From Luzula sylvatica (lineage: Eukaryota > Streptophyta > Magnoliopsida > Poales > Juncaceae): 64,000 bases of DNA. Below the pieces are notes generated by a model. That model was not told the DNA's origin. It made no database searches and saw nothing but the letters and a program-made list of their open reading frames with translations. Shown in pieces: positions 23,500 to 37,300 of this stretch. The translations under genes were made by a program, and so were the position numbers. The DNA is taken from NCBI GenBank assembly GCA_946800325.1, contig CAMPEJ010000002.1:558001-622000 (forward strand). The letters run 5' to 3'. Within the stretch, counting starts at the first letter, position 1. Every line of letters begins with the position of its first letter.

Positions 23500-25400
23500 A
23501 TTCAAATGATCTCAAAATACGTTATTTGAACTCCCCAAAGCATAAACAAATTGTTTTGAATTGAAAAACATACTTTTTTAGTGTTTGTAAATTTTGGTAA
23601 AATGTTATGTGGTAAAAGATACGATTCAAATGATCTCAAAATAAGTTATTTGAACTACCCAAAGCATAAACAGATTGTTTTGAATAGAAAAACAAACTTT
23701 CTTAGTGTTTGTAAATTTTGGTGAAATGTTATGTGGTAAAAGATACAATTCAAATAATCTCAAAATACGTTATTTGAACTCCCCAAAGCATAAACAGATT
23801 GTTTTGAATCGAAAAACAAACTTTCTTAGTGTTTGTAAATTTTGGTGAAATGTTATGTGGTAAAAGATACGATTCGAATGATCTAAAAATATGTTATTTG
23901 AACTCCCCAAAGCATAAACAAATTGTTTTGAATAGAAAAACAAACTTTCGTAGTGTTTGTAAATTTTGGTGAAATGTTATGTAGTAAAAGATACGATTCC
24001 AATGATCTCAAAATACGTTATTTGAACTCCCCAGAGCATAAACAAATTGTTTTGAATCGAAAAACAAACTTTCTTAGTGTTTGTAAATTTTGGTGAAATG
24101 TTATGTGGTACAAGAGACGATTCAAATGATCTCAAAATACGTTATTTGAACTCCCCAAAGCATAAACAAATTGTTTTGAATCGAAAAACAAACTTTCTTA
24201 GTGTTTGTAAATTTTGGTAAAATGTTATGTGGTAAAAGATACGATTCAAATGATCTCAAAATACGTTATTTGAACTCCCCAAAGCATAAACATATTGTTT
24301 TGAATCGAAAAACAAACTTTCTTAGTGTTTGTAAATTTTGGTGAAATGTTATGTGGTAAAAGATACGATTCAAATGATCTCAAAATACGTTATTTGAACT
24401 ACCCAAAGCATAAACAGATTGTTTTGAATCGAAAAACAAACTTTCTTAGTGTTTGTAAATTTTGGTGAAATGTTATGTGGTAAAAGATACGATTCAAATG
24501 ATCTCAAAATACGTTATTTGAACTCCCCAAAGCATAAACAGATTGTTTTGAATCGAAAAACAAACTTTCTTAGTGTTTAAAATTTTGGTGAAATGTTATG
24601 TAGTAAAAGATACGATTCAAATGATCTCAAAATACGTTATTTGAACTCCCCAAAGCATAAACAGATTGTTTTGAATCGAAAAACAAACTTTCTTAGTGTT
24701 TGTAAATTTTGGTGAAATGTTATGTGGTAAAAGATACGATTCGAATGATCTAAAAATATGTTATTTGAACTCCCCAAAGCATAAACAAATTGTTTTGAAT
24801 CGAAAAACAAACTTTCTTAGTGTTTGTAAATTTTGGTGAAATGTTATGTAGTAAAAGATACGATTCAAATGATCTCAAAATACGTTATTTGAACTCCCCA
24901 AAGCATAAACAGATTGTTTTGAATGGAAAAACAAACTTTCTTAGTGTTTGTAAATTTTGGTGAAATGTTATGTAGTAAAAGATACGATTCAAATGATCTC
25001 AAAATACGTTATTTGAACTCCCCAAAGCATAAACAGATTGTTTTGAATCGAAAAACAAACTTTCTTAGTGTTTAAAATTTTGGTGAAATGTTATGTCGTA
25101 AAAGATACGATTCAAATGATCTCAAAATACGTTATTTGAACTCGCCAAAGCATAAACAGATTGTTTTGAATCGAAAAACAAACTTTCTTAGTGTTTGTAA
25201 ATTTTGGTGAAATGTTATGTAGTAAAAGATACGATTCAAATGATCTCAAAATACGTTATTTGAACTCCCCAAAGCATAAACAGATTGTTTTGAATCGAAA
25301 AACAAACTTTCTTAGTGTTTGTAAATTTTGGTGAAATGTTATGTGGTAAAACATACCATTCAAATGATCTCAAAATACGTTATTTGAACTCGCCAAAGCA
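23500..25400. repeat. Duplicate of 21.4-23.4 kb at an offset of 2,106 bases
   Basis: aagtt 21537 and 23643, agagac 22007 and 24113, and tttaaaa 22470 and 24576 are all 2,106 bases apart (17 x 124 - 2). The offset then falls to 1,982 (atgg 22941 and 24923), so one monomer is missing in the second copy. Private changes include tacaattcaaataatc near 23746 and taccattc near 25354. Confidence 0.8.
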
Positions 25401-26740
25401 TAAACAGATTGTTTTGAATCGAAAAACAAACTTTCTTAGTGTTTGTAAATTTTGGTAAAATGTTATGTGGTAAAAGATACGATTCAAATGATCTCAAAAT
25501 ACGTTATTTGAACTCCCCAAAGCATAAACAAATTGTTTTGAATGGAAAAACATACTTTTTTAGTGTTTGTAAATTTTGGTGAAATGTTATGTGGTAAAAG
25601 ATACGATTCAAATGATCTCAAAATACGTTATTTGAACTCCCCAAAGCATAAACAGATTGTTTTGAATCGAAAAACAAACTTTCGTAGTGTTTGTAAATTT
25701 TGGTGAAATGTTATGTGGTACAAGATACGATTCAAATGATCTCAAAATACGTTATTTGAACTCCCCAAAGCATAAACAAATTGTTTTGAATCGAAAAACA
25801 AACTTTCTTAGTGTTTGTAAATTTTGGTAAAATGTTATGTGGTAAAAGATACGATTCAAATGATCTCAAAATACGTTATTTGAACTCCCCATAGCATAAA
25901 CAGATTGTTTTGAATCGAAAAACAAACTTCCTTAGTGTTTGTAAATTTTGGTGAAATGTTATATGGAAAAAGATACGATTCAAATGATCTCAAAATACGT
26001 TATTTGAACTCCCCAAAGCATAAACAAATTGTTTTGAATCGAAAAACAAACTTTCTTAGTGTTTGTAAATTTTGGTGAAATGTTATGTGGTAAAAGATAC
26101 GATTCAAATGATCTCAAAATACGTTATTTGAACTCCCCAAAGCATAAACAGATTGTTTTGAATCGAAAAACAAACTTTCGTAGTGTTTGTAAATTTTGGT
26201 GAAATGTTATGTGGTACAAGATACGATTCAAATGATCTCAAAATACGTTATTTGAACTCCCCAAAGTATAAACAAATTGTTTTGAATCGAAAAACAAACT
26301 TTCTTAGTGTTTGTAAATTTTGGTAAAATGTTATGTGGTAAAAGATACGATTCAAATGATCTCAAAATACGTTATTTGAACTCCCCATAGCATAAACAGA
26401 TTGTTTTGAATCGAAAAACAAACTTTCTTAGTGTTTGTAAATTTTGGTGAAATGTTATGTAGTAAAAGATACGATTCAAATGATCTCAAAATATGTTATT
26501 TGAACTCCCCAAAGCATAAACAGATTGTTTTGAATCGAAAAACAAACTTTCTTAGTGTTTGTAAATTTTGGTGAAATGTTATGTGGTAAAAGATACGATT
26601 CGAATTATCTAAAAATATGTTATTTGAACTCCCCAAAGCATAAACAAATTGTTTTGAATCGAAAAACAAACTTTCTTAGTGTTTGTAAATTTTGGTGAAA
26701 TGTTATGTAGTAAAAGATACGATTCAAATGATCTCAAAAT
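25400..26740. repeat. Mixed monomers between the two unit C copies
   Basis: 124-bp monomers without a clean higher-order register. They include the gaatggaaaaacatactttttta monomer near 25546, two successive cgtag / ggtaaaatg / ccccatagc runs (about 25.68-25.93 and 26.18-26.43 kb) and an atatggaaaaag copy near 25962. No gene and no foreign insert. Confidence 0.75.
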
Positions 26741-29571
26741 ACGTTATTTGAACTCCCCAAAGCATAAACAAATTGTTTTGAATCGAAAAACAAACTTTCT
26801 TAGTGTTGGTAAATTTTGGTGAAATGTTATGTGGTAAAAGATACGATTCAAATGATCTCAAAATACGTTATTTGAACTCCCCAAAGCATAAACAGATTGT
26901 TTTGAATCGAAAAACAAACTTTCTTAGTGTTTGTAAATTTTGGTGAAATGTTATGTGGTAAAAGATACGATTCAAATGATCTCAAAATACGTTATTTGAA
27001 CTCCCCAAACCATAAACAGATTGTTTTGAATCGAAAAACAAACTGTCTTAGTGTTTGTAAATTTTGGTGAAATGTTATCTGGAAAAAGATACGATTCAAA
27101 TTATCTCAAAATACGTTATTTGAACTCCCCAAAGCATAAACAAATTGTTTTGAATCGAAAAACAAACTTTCTTAGTGTTTGTAAATTTTGGTGAAATGTT
27201 ATGTGGTAAAAGATACGATTCAAATGATCTCAAAATACGTTATTTGAACTCCCCAAAGCATAAACAGATTGTTTTGAATAGAAAAACAAACTTTCTTAGT
27301 GTTTGTAAATTTTGGTGAAATGTTATGTGTTAAAAGATACGATTCAAATGATCTCAAAATACGTTATTTGAACTCCCCAAAGCATAAACAGATTGTTTTG
27401 AATCGAAAAACAAACTTTCTTAGTGTTTGTAAATTTTGGTGAAATGTTATGTGGTAAAAGATACGATTCGAATGATCTAAAAATATGTTATTTGAACTCC
27501 CCAAAGCATAAACAAATTGTTTTGAATCGAAAAACAAACTTTCGTAGTGTTTGTAAATTTTGGTGAAATGTTATGTAGTAAAAGATACGATTCCAATGAT
27601 CTCAAAATACGTTATTTGAACTCCCCAAAGCATAAACAAATTGTTTTGAATCGAAAAACAAACTTTCTTAGTGTTTGTAAATTTTGGTAAAATGTTATGT
27701 GGTAAAAGATACGATTCAAATGATCTCAAAATACGTTATTTGAACTACCCAAAGCATAAACAGATTGTTTTGAATCGAAAAACAAACTTTCTTAGTGTTC
27801 GTAAATTTTGGTGAAATGTTATGTGGTAAAAGATACGATTCAAATGATCTCAAAATACGTTATTTGAACTCCCCAAAGCATAAACAGATTGTTTTGAATC
27901 GAAAAACAAACTTTCTTAGTGTTTAAAATTTTGGTGAAATGTTATGTAGTAAAAGATACGATTCAAATGATCTCAAAATACGTTATTTGAACTCCCCAAA
28001 GCATAAACAGATTGTTTTGAATCGAAAAACAAACTTTCTTAGTGTTTGTAAATTTTGGTGAAATGTTATGTGGTAAAAGATACGATTCGAATGATCTAAA
28101 AATATGTTATTTGAACTCCCCAAAGCATAAACAAATTGTTTTGAATCGAAAAACAAACTTTCTTAGTGTTTGTAAATTTTGGTGAAATGTTATGTAGTAA
28201 AAGATACGATTCAAATGATCTCAAAATACGTTATTTGAACTCCCCAAAGCATAAACAGATTGTTTTGAATCGAAAAACAAACTTTCTTAGTGTTTGTAAA
28301 TTTGGGTAAAATGTTATGTGGTAAAAGATACGATTCAAATGATCTCAAAATACGTTATTTAAACTCCCCAAAGCATAAACAAATTGTTTTGAATCGAAAA
28401 ACAAACTTTCTAAGTGTTTGTAAATTTTGGTAAAATGTTATGTGGTAAAATATACGATTCAAATGATCTCAAAATACGTTATTTGAACTCCCCAAAGCAT
28501 AAACAGATTGTTTTGAATCGAAAAACAAACTTTCTTAGTGTTTGTAAATTTTGGTGAAATGTTATGTGGTAAAAGATACGATTCAAATGATCTCAAAATA
28601 CGTTATTTGAACTCCCCAAAGCATAAACAGATTGTTTTGAATCGAAAAACAAACTTTCGTAGTGTTTGTAAATTTTGGTGAAATGTTATGTGGTACAAGA
28701 TACGATTCAAATGATCTCAAAATATGTTATTTGAACTCCCCAAAGCATAAACAAATTGTTTTGAATCGAAAAACAAACTTTCTTAGTGTTTGTAAATTTT
28801 GGTAAAATGTTATGTGGTAAAAGATACGATTCAAATGATCTCAAAATAAGTTATTTGAACTACCCAAAGCATAAACAGATTGTTTTGAATAGAAAAACAA
28901 ACTTTCTTAGTGTTTGTAAATTTTGGTGAAATGTTATGTGGTAAAAGATACGATTCAAATGATCTCAAAATACGTTATTTGAACTCCCCAAAGCATAAAC
29001 AGATTGTTTTGAATCGAAAAACAAACTTTCTTAGTGTTTGTAAATTTTGGTGAAATGTTATGTGGTAAAAGATACGATTCGAATGATCTAAAAATATGTT
29101 ATTTGAACTCCCCAAAGCATAAACAAATTGTTTTGAATCGAAAAACAAACTTTCGTAGTGTTTGTAAATTTTGGTGAAATGTTATGTAGTAAAAGATACG
29201 ATTCCAATGATCTCAAAATACGTTATTTGAACTCCCCAGAGCATAAACAAATTGTTTTGAATCGAAAAACAAACTTTCTTAGTGTTTGTAAATTTTGGTG
29301 AAATGTTATGTGGTACAAGAGACGATTCAAATGATCTCAAAATACGTTATTTGAACTCCCCAAAGCATAAACAAATTGTTTTGAATCGAAAAACAAACTT
29401 TCTTAGTGTTTGTAAATTTTGGTAAAATGTTATGTGGTAAAAGATACGATTCAAATGATCTCAAAATACGTTATTTGAACTCCCCAAAGCATAAACAGAT
29501 TGTTTTGAATCGAAAAACAAACTTTCTTAGTGTTTGTAAATTTTGGTGAAATGTTATGTGGTAAAAGATAC

Positions 29572-29835
29572 GATTCGAATTATCTAAAAATACGATTCAA
29601 ATGATTCAAATGATCCCACAGCATAAACAGATTGTTTTGAATCGAAAAACAAACTTTCTTAGTGTTTGTAAATTTTGGTGAAATGTTATGTGGTAAAAGA
29701 TACGAATCAAATGATCTCAAAATACGATTCAAATGATTCAAATGATCCCACAGCATAAACAGATTGTTTTGATTCGAAAAACAAACTTTCTTAGTGTTTG
29801 TAAATTTTGGTGAAATGTTATGTAGTAAAAGATAC
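29572..29835 (+). repeat. Two consecutive 132-bp variant monomers
   Basis: Boundaries at 29572, 29704 and 29836. The same arrangement as 2731-2994, including the gattcgaattatct opening. Private changes are gaatcaaat at 29704 and ttttgattcg near 29767. Present in unit C copy 2 but absent from copy 1, so the pair was gained here or lost there. Confidence 0.95.
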
Positions 29836-30479
29836 GATTCAAATGATCTCAAAATACGTTATTTGAACTACCCAAAGCATAAACAGATTGTTTTGAATCG
29901 AAAAACAAACTTTCTTAGTGTTTGTAAATTTTGGTGAAATGTTATGTGGTAAAAGATACGATTCAAATGATCTCAAAATACGTTATTTGAACTCCCCAAA
30001 GCATAAACAGATTGTTTTGAATCGAAAAACAAACTTTCTTAGTGTTTAAAATTTTGGTGAAATGTTATGTAGTAAAAGATACGATTCAAATGATCTCAAA
30101 ATACGTTATTTGAACTCCCCAAAGCATAAACAGATTGTTTTGAATCGAAAAACAAACTTTCTTAGTGTTTGTAAATTTTGGTGAAATGTTATGTGGTAAA
30201 AGATACGATTCGAATGATCTAAAAATATGTTATTTGAACTCCCCAAAGCATAAACAAATTGTTTTGAATCGAAAAACAAACTTTCTTAGTGTTTGTAAAT
30301 TTTTGTGAAATGTTATGTAGTAAAAGATACGATTCAAATGATCTCAAAATACGTTATTTGAACTCCCCAAAGCATAAACAGATTGTTTTGAATCGAAAAA
30401 CAAACTTTCTTAGTGTTTGTAAATTTTGGTGAAATGTTATGTAGTAAAAGATACGATTCAAATGATCTCAAAATACGTT

Positions 30480-31345
30480 ATTTGAACTCCCCAAAGCATA
30501 AACAGATTGTTTTGAATGGAAAAACAAACTTTCTTAGTGTTTGTAAATTTTGGTGAAATGTTATGTAGTAAAAGATACGATTCAAATGATCTCAAAATAC
30601 GTTATTTGAACTCCCCAAAGCATAAACAGATTGTTTTGAATCGAAAAACAACTTTCTTAGTGTTTAAAATTTTGGTGAAATGTTATGTCGTAAAAGATAC
30701 GATTCAAATGATCTCAAAATACGTTATTTGAACTCCCCAAAGCATAAACAGATTGTTTTGAATCGAAAAACAAACTTTCGTAGTGTTTGTAAATTTTGGT
30801 GAAATGTTATGTGGTACAAGATACGATTCAAATGATCTCAAAATATGTTATTTGAACTCCCCAAAGCATAAACAAATTGTTTTGAATCGAAAAACAAACT
30901 TTCTTAGTGTTTGTAAATTTTGGTAAAATGTTATGTGGTAAAAGATACGATTCAAATGATCTCAAAATAAGTTATTTGAACTACCCAAAGCATAAACAGA
31001 TTGTTTTGAAAAGAAAAACAAACTTTCTTAGTGTTTGTAAATTTTGGTGAAATGTTATGTGGTAAAAGATACGATTCAAATGATCTCAAAATACGTTATT
31101 TGAACTCCCCAAAGCATAAACAGATTGTTTTGAATCGAAAAACAAACTTTCTTAGTGTTTGTAAATTTTGGTGAAATGTTATGTGGTAAAAGATACGATT
31201 CAAATGATCTCAAAATACGTTATTTGAACTCCCCAAAGCATAAACAGATTGTTTTGAATCGAAAAACAAACTTTCTTAGTGTTTGTAAATTTTGGTGAAA
31301 TGTTATGTAGTAAAAGATACGATTCAAATGATCTCAAAATACGTT
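30480..31345. repeat. Seven-monomer unit D, copy 1 (866 bp)
   Basis: Seven monomers, one of them 122 bp (30579-30700): 7 x 124 - 2 = 866. Markers gaatgg (30516 and 31382) and aaataagtt (30969 and 31835) are exactly 866 apart. The gaatgg change creates the ATG of a 71-codon open frame that is not a gene. Confidence 0.85.
30579..30700 (+). repeat. 122-bp monomer
   Basis: Two single-base losses together: aacaactt for aacaaactt, and gtttaaaatttt for gtttgtaaatttt. Both alter the arms of the ACAAAC / GTTTGT stem-loop. Identical 122-bp monomers lie at 31445-31566, 33302-33423 and 36779-36900, each after a gaatgg monomer, so they descend from one event. Confidence 0.9.
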
Positions 31346-32211
31346 ATTTGAACTCCCCAAAGCATAAACAGATTGTTTTGAATGGAAAAACAAACTTTCT
31401 TAGTGTTTGTAAATTTTGGTGAAATGTTATGTAGTAAAAGATACGATTCAAATGATCTCAAAATACGTTATTTGAACTCCCCAAAGCATAAACAGATTGT
31501 TTTGAATCGAAAAACAACTTTCTTAGTGTTTAAAATTTTGGTGAAATGTTATGTGGTAAAAGATATGATTCAAATGATCTCAAAATACGTTATTTGAACT
31601 CCCCAAAGCATAAACAGATTGTTTTGAATCGAAAAACAAACTTTCGTAGTGTTTGTAAATTTTGGTGAAATGTTATGTGGTACAAGATACGATTCAAATG
31701 ATCTCAAAATATGTTATTTGAACTCCCCAAAGCATAAACAAATTGTTTTGAATCGAAAAACAAACTTTCTTAGTGTTTGTAAATTTTGGTAAAATGTTAT
31801 GTGGTAAAAGATACGATTCAAATGATCTCAAAATAAGTTATTTGAACTACCCAAAGCATAAACAGATTGTTTTGAATAGAAAAACAAACTTTCTTAGTGT
31901 TTGTAAATTTTGGTGAAATGTTATGTGGTAAAAGATACGATTCAAATGATCTCAAAATACGTTATTTGAACTCCCCAAAGCATAAACAGATTGTTTTGAA
32001 TCGAAAAACAAACTTTCTTAGTGTTTGTAAATTTTGGTGAAATGTTATGTGGTAAAAGATACGATTCGAATGATCTAAAAATATGTTATTTGAACTCCCC
32101 AAAGCATAAACAAATTGTTTTGAATCGAAAAACAAACTTTCGTAGTGTTTGTAAATTTTGGTGAAATGTTATGTAGTAAAAGATACGATTCCAATGATCT
32201 CAAAATACGTT
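31346..32211. repeat. Seven-monomer unit D, copy 2 (866 bp)
   Basis: Immediate tandem copy of 30480-31345, with its 122-bp monomer at 31445-31566. Private change: agatatgatt near 31563. Confidence 0.85.
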
Positions 32212-33820
32212 ATTTGAACTCCCCAGAGCATAAACAAATTGTTTTGAATCGAAAAACAAACTTTCTTAGTGTTTGTAAATTTTGGTGAAATGTTATGTGG
32301 TACAAGAGACGATTCAAATGATCTCAAAATACGTTATTTGAACTCCCCAAAGCATAAACAAATTGTTTTGAATCGAAAAACAAACTTTCTTAGTGTTTGT
32401 AAATTTTGGTAAAATGTTATGTGGTAAAAGATACGATTCAAATGATCTCAAAATACGTTATTTGAACTCCCCAAAGCATAAACAGATTGTTTTGAATCGA
32501 AAAACAAACTTTCTTAGTGTTTGTAAATTTTGGTGAAATGTTATGTGGTAAAATATACGATTCAAATGATCTCAAAATACGTTATTTGAACTACCCAAAG
32601 CATAAACAGATTGTTTTGAATCGAAAAACAAACTTTCTTAGTGTTTGTAAATTTTGGTGAAATGTTATGTGGTAAAAGATACGATTCAAATGATCTCAAA
32701 ATACGTTATTTGAACTCCCCAAAGCATAAACAGATTGTTTTGAATCGAAAAACAAACTTTCTTAGTGTTTAAAATTTTGGTGAAATGTTATGTAGTAAAA
32801 GATACGATTCAAATGATCTCAAAATACGTTATTTGAACTCCCCAAAGCATAAACAGATTGTTTTGAATCGAAAAACAAACTTTCTTAGTGTTTGTAAATT
32901 TTGGTGAAATGTTATGTGGTAAAAGATACGATTCGAATGATCTAAAAATATGTTATTTGAACTCCCCAAAGCATAAACAAATTGTTTTGAATCGAAAAAC
33001 AAACTTTCTTAGTGTTTGTAAATTTTTGTGAAATGTTATGTAGTAAAAGATACGATTCAAATGATCTCAAAATACGTTATTTGAACTCCCCAAAGCATAA
33101 ACAGATTGTTTTGAATCGAAAAACAAACTTTCTTAGTGTTTGTAAATTTTGGTGAAATGTTATGTAGTAAAAGATACGATTCAAATGATCTCAAAATACG
33201 TTATTTGAACTCCCCAAAGCATAAACAGATTGTTTTGAATGGAAAAACAAACTTTCTTAGTGTTTGTAAATTTTGGTGAAATGTTATGTAGTAAAAGATA
33301 CGATTCAAATGATCTCAAAATACGTTATTTGAACTCCCCAAAGCATAAACAGATTGTTTTGAATCGAAAAACAACTTTCTTAGTGTTTAAAATTTTGGTG
33401 AAATGTTATGTCGTAAAAGATACGATTCAAATGATCTCAAAATACGTTATTTGAACTCGCCAAAGCATAAACAGATTGTTTTGAATCGAAAAACAAACTT
33501 TCTTAGTGTTTGTAAATTTTGGTGAAATGTTATGTAGTTAAAGATACGATTCAAATGATCTCAAAATACGTTATTTGAACTCCCCAAAGCATAAACAGAT
33601 TGTTTTGAATCGAAAAACAAACTTTCTTAGTGTTTGTAAATTTTGGTGAAATGTTATGTGGTAAAACATACGATTCAAATGATCTCAAAATACGTTATTT
33701 GAACTCGCCAAAGCATAAACAGATTGTTTTGAATCGAAAAACAAACTTTCTTAGTGTTTGTAAATTTTGGTAAAATGTTATGTGGTAAAAGATACGATTC
33801 AAATGATCTCAAAATACGTT
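31990..33820. repeat. Segmental unit E, copy 1
   Basis: About 1.83 kb repeated at 35.47-37.30 kb with an offset of 3,477 bases (gattcgaat 32063 and 35540; agagac 32305 and 35782; gaatgg 33239 and 36716). It ends where the second copy jumps to a ccaatagc monomer near 37305. Confidence 0.85.
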
Positions 33821-34666
33821 ATTTGAACTCCCCAAAGCATCAACAAATTGTTTTGAATTGAAAAACATACTTTTTTAGTGTTTGTAAATTTTGGTGAAAT
33901 GTTATGTGGTAAAAGATACGATTCAAATGATCTCAAAATACGTTATTTGAACTCCCCAAAGCATAAACAGATTGTTTTGAATCGAAAAACAAACTTTCGT
34001 AGTGTTTGTAAATTTTGGTGAAATGTTATGTGGTACAAGATACGATTCAAATGATCTCAAAATACGTTATTTGAACTCCCCAAAGCATAAACAAATTGTT
34101 TTGAATCGAAAAACAAACTTTCTTAGTGTTTGTAAATTTTGGTAAAATGTTATGTGGTAAAAGATACGATTCAAATGATCTCAAAATACGTTATTTGAAC
34201 TCCCCATAGCATAAACAGATTGTTTTGAATCGAAAAACAAACTTCCTTAGTGTTTGTAAATTTTGGTGAAATGTTATATGGAAAAAGATACGATTCAAAT
34301 GATCTCAAAATACGTTATTTGAACTCCCCAAAGCATAAACAAATTGTTTTGAATCGAAAAACAAACTTTCTTAGTGTTTGTAAATTTTGGTGAAATGTTA
34401 TGTGGTAAAAGATACGATTCAAATGATCTCAAAATACGTTATTTGAACTCCCCAAAGCATAAACAGATTGTTTTGAATCGAAAAACAAACTTTCGTTGTG
34501 TTTGTAAATTTTGGTGAAATGTTATGTGGTACAAGATACGATTCAAATGATCTCAAAATACGTTATTTGAACTCCCCAAAGCATAAACAAATTGTTTTGA
34601 ATCGAAAAACAAACTTTCTTAGTGTTTGTAAATTTTGGTAAAATGTTATGTGGTAAAATATACGAT

Positions 34667-34936
34667 TCAAATGATCTCAAAATACGTTATTTGAACTCCC
34701 CATAGCATAAACAGATTGTTTTGAATCGAAAAACAAACTTCCTTAGTGTTTGTAAATTTTGGTGAAATGTTATGTGGTAAAAGATACGATTCAAATGATC
34801 TCAAAATACGATTCAAATGATTCAAATGATCCCACAGCATAAACAGATTGTTTTGAATCGAAAAACAAACTTTCTTAGTGTTTGTAAATTTTGGTGAAAT
34901 GTTATGTAGTAAAAGATACGATTCAAATGATCTCAA
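34667..34936. repeat. Monomer pair containing a 132-bp variant (34788-34919)
   Basis: A cttccttag monomer followed by the 132-bp replacement with the cacagc join. The surrounding 34.20-35.39 kb recurs at 37.30-38.50 kb (offset 3,105 bases; atagc 34206 and 37311). The difference from 3,477 is 372, exactly three monomers missing from the downstream copy. Confidence 0.9.
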
Positions 34937-35469
34937 AATATGTTATTTGAACTCCCCAAAGCATAAACAGATTGTTTTGAATCGAAAAACAAACTTTCTT
35001 AGTGTTTGTAAATTTTGGTGAAATGTTATGTGGTAAAAGATACGATTCGAATTATCTAAAAATATGTTATTTGAACTCCCCAAAGCATAAACAAATTGTT
35101 TTGAATCGAAAAACAAACTTTCTTAGTGTTTGTAAATTTTGGTGAAATGTTATGTAGTAAAAGATACGATTCAAATGATCTCAAAATACGTTATTTGAAC
35201 TCCCCAAAGCATAAACAGATTGTTTTGAATCGAAAATCCAACTTTCTCAGTGTTTGTAAATTTTGGTGAAATGTTATGTGGTAAAAGATACGATTCAAAT
35301 GATCTCAAAATACGTTATTTGAACTCCCCAAAGCATAAACAGATTGTTTTGAATTGAAAAACAAACTTTCTTAGTGTTTGTAAATTTTGGTGAAATGTTA
35401 TGTGGTAAAAGATACGATTCAAATGATCTCAAAATACGTTATTTGAACTACCCAAAGCATAAACAGATT

Positions 35470-37300
35470 GTTTTGAATCGAAAAACAAACTTTCTTAGTG
35501 TTTGTAAATTTTGGTGAAATGTTATGTGGTAAAAGATACGATTCGAATGATCTAAAAATATGTTATTTGAACTCCCCAAAGCATAAACAAATTGTTTTGA
35601 ATCGAAAAACAAACTTTCGTAGTGTTTGTAAATTTTGGTGAAATGTTATGTAGTAAAAGATACGATTCCAATGATCTCAAAATACGTTATTTGAACTCCC
35701 CAGAGCATAGACAAATTGTTTTGAATCGAAAAACAAACTTTCTTAGTGTTTGTAAATTTTGGTGAAATGTTATGTGGTACAAGAGACGATTCAAATGATC
35801 TCAAAATACGTTATTTGAACTCCCCAAAGCATAAACAAATTGTTTTGAATCGAAAAACAAACTTTCTTAGTGTTTGTAAATTTTGGTAAAATGTTATGTG
35901 GTAAAAGATACGATTCAAATGATCTCAAAATACGTTATTTGAACTCCCCAAAGCATAAACAGATTGTTTTGAATCGAAAAACAAACTTTCTTAGTGTTTG
36001 TAAATTTTGGTGAAATGTTATGTGGTAAAAGATACGATTCAAATGATCTCAAAATACGTTATTTGAACTACCCAAAGCATAAACAGATTGTTTTGAATCA
36101 AAAAACAAACTTTCTTAGTGTTTGTAAATTTTGGTGAAATGTTATGTGGTAAAAGATACGATTCAAATGATCTCAAAATACGTTATTTGAACTCCCCAAA
36201 GCATAAACAGATTGTTTTGAATTGAAAAACAAACTTTCTTAGTGTTTAAAATTTTGGTGAAATGTTATGTAGTAAAAGATACGATTCAAATGATCTCAAA
36301 ATACGTTATTTGAACTCCCCAAAGCATAAACAGATTGTTTTGAATCGAAAAACAAACTTTCTTAGTGTTTGTAAATTTTGGTGAAATGTTATGTGGTAAA
36401 AGATACGATTCGAATGATCTAAAAATATGTTATTTGAACTCCCCAAAGCATAAACAAATTGTTTTGAATCGAAAAACAAACTTTCGTAGTGTTTGTAAAT
36501 TTTTGTGAAATGTTATGTAGTAAAAGATACGATTCAAATGATCTCAAAATACGTTATTTGAACTCCCCAAAGCATAAACAGATTGTTTTGAATCGAAAAA
36601 CAAACTTTCTTAGTGTTTGTAAATTTTGGTGAAATGTTATGTAGTAAAAGATACGATTCAAATGATCTCAAAATACGTTATTTGAACTCCCCAAAGCATA
36701 AACAGATTGTTTTGAATGGAAAAACAAACTTTCTTAGTGTTTGTAAATTTTGGTGAAATGTTATGTAGTAAAAGATACGATTCAAATGATCTCAAAATAC
36801 GTTATTTGAACTCCCCAAAGCATAAACAGATTGTTTTGAATCGAAAAACAACTTTCTTAGTGTTTAAAATTTTGGTGAAATGTTATGTCGTAAAAGATAC
36901 GATTCAAATGATCTCAAAATACGTTATTTGAACTCGCCAAAGCATAAACAGATTGTTTTGAATCGAAAAACAAACTTTCTTAGTGTTTGTAAATTTTGGT
37001 GAAATGTTATGTAGTTAAAGATACGATTCAAATGATCTCAAAATACGTTATTTGAACTCCCCAAAGCATAAACAGATTGTTTTGAATCGAAAAACAAACT
37101 TTCTTAGTGTTTGTAAATTTTGGTGAAATGTTATGTGGTAAAACATACGATTCAAATGATCTCAAAATACGTTATTTGAACTCGCCAAAGCATAAACAGA
37201 TTGTTTTGAATCGAAAAACAAACTTTCTTAGTGTTTGTAAATTTTGGTAAAATGTTATGTGGTAAAAGATACGATTCAAATGATCTCAAAATACGTTATT
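35470..37300. repeat. Segmental unit E, copy 2
   Basis: Copy of 31.99-33.82 kb. Private changes include catagacaaattg near 35705, gaatcaaaaaac near 36097 and gaattg near 36220. It joins directly to a copy of 34.20 kb onward after skipping three monomers. Confidence 0.85.

Larger units (their letters stand above)
26740..30700. repeat. Segmental unit C, copy 2
   Basis: Copy of 19.43-23.1 kb with the same monomer order. The clearest difference is the pair of 132-bp monomers at 29572-29835, absent from copy 1. A third version of its first half lies at about 40.6-42.7 kb (offset 14,162 bases; ttgg 26806 and 40968, tttaaaa 27922 and 42084). Confidence 0.85.
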
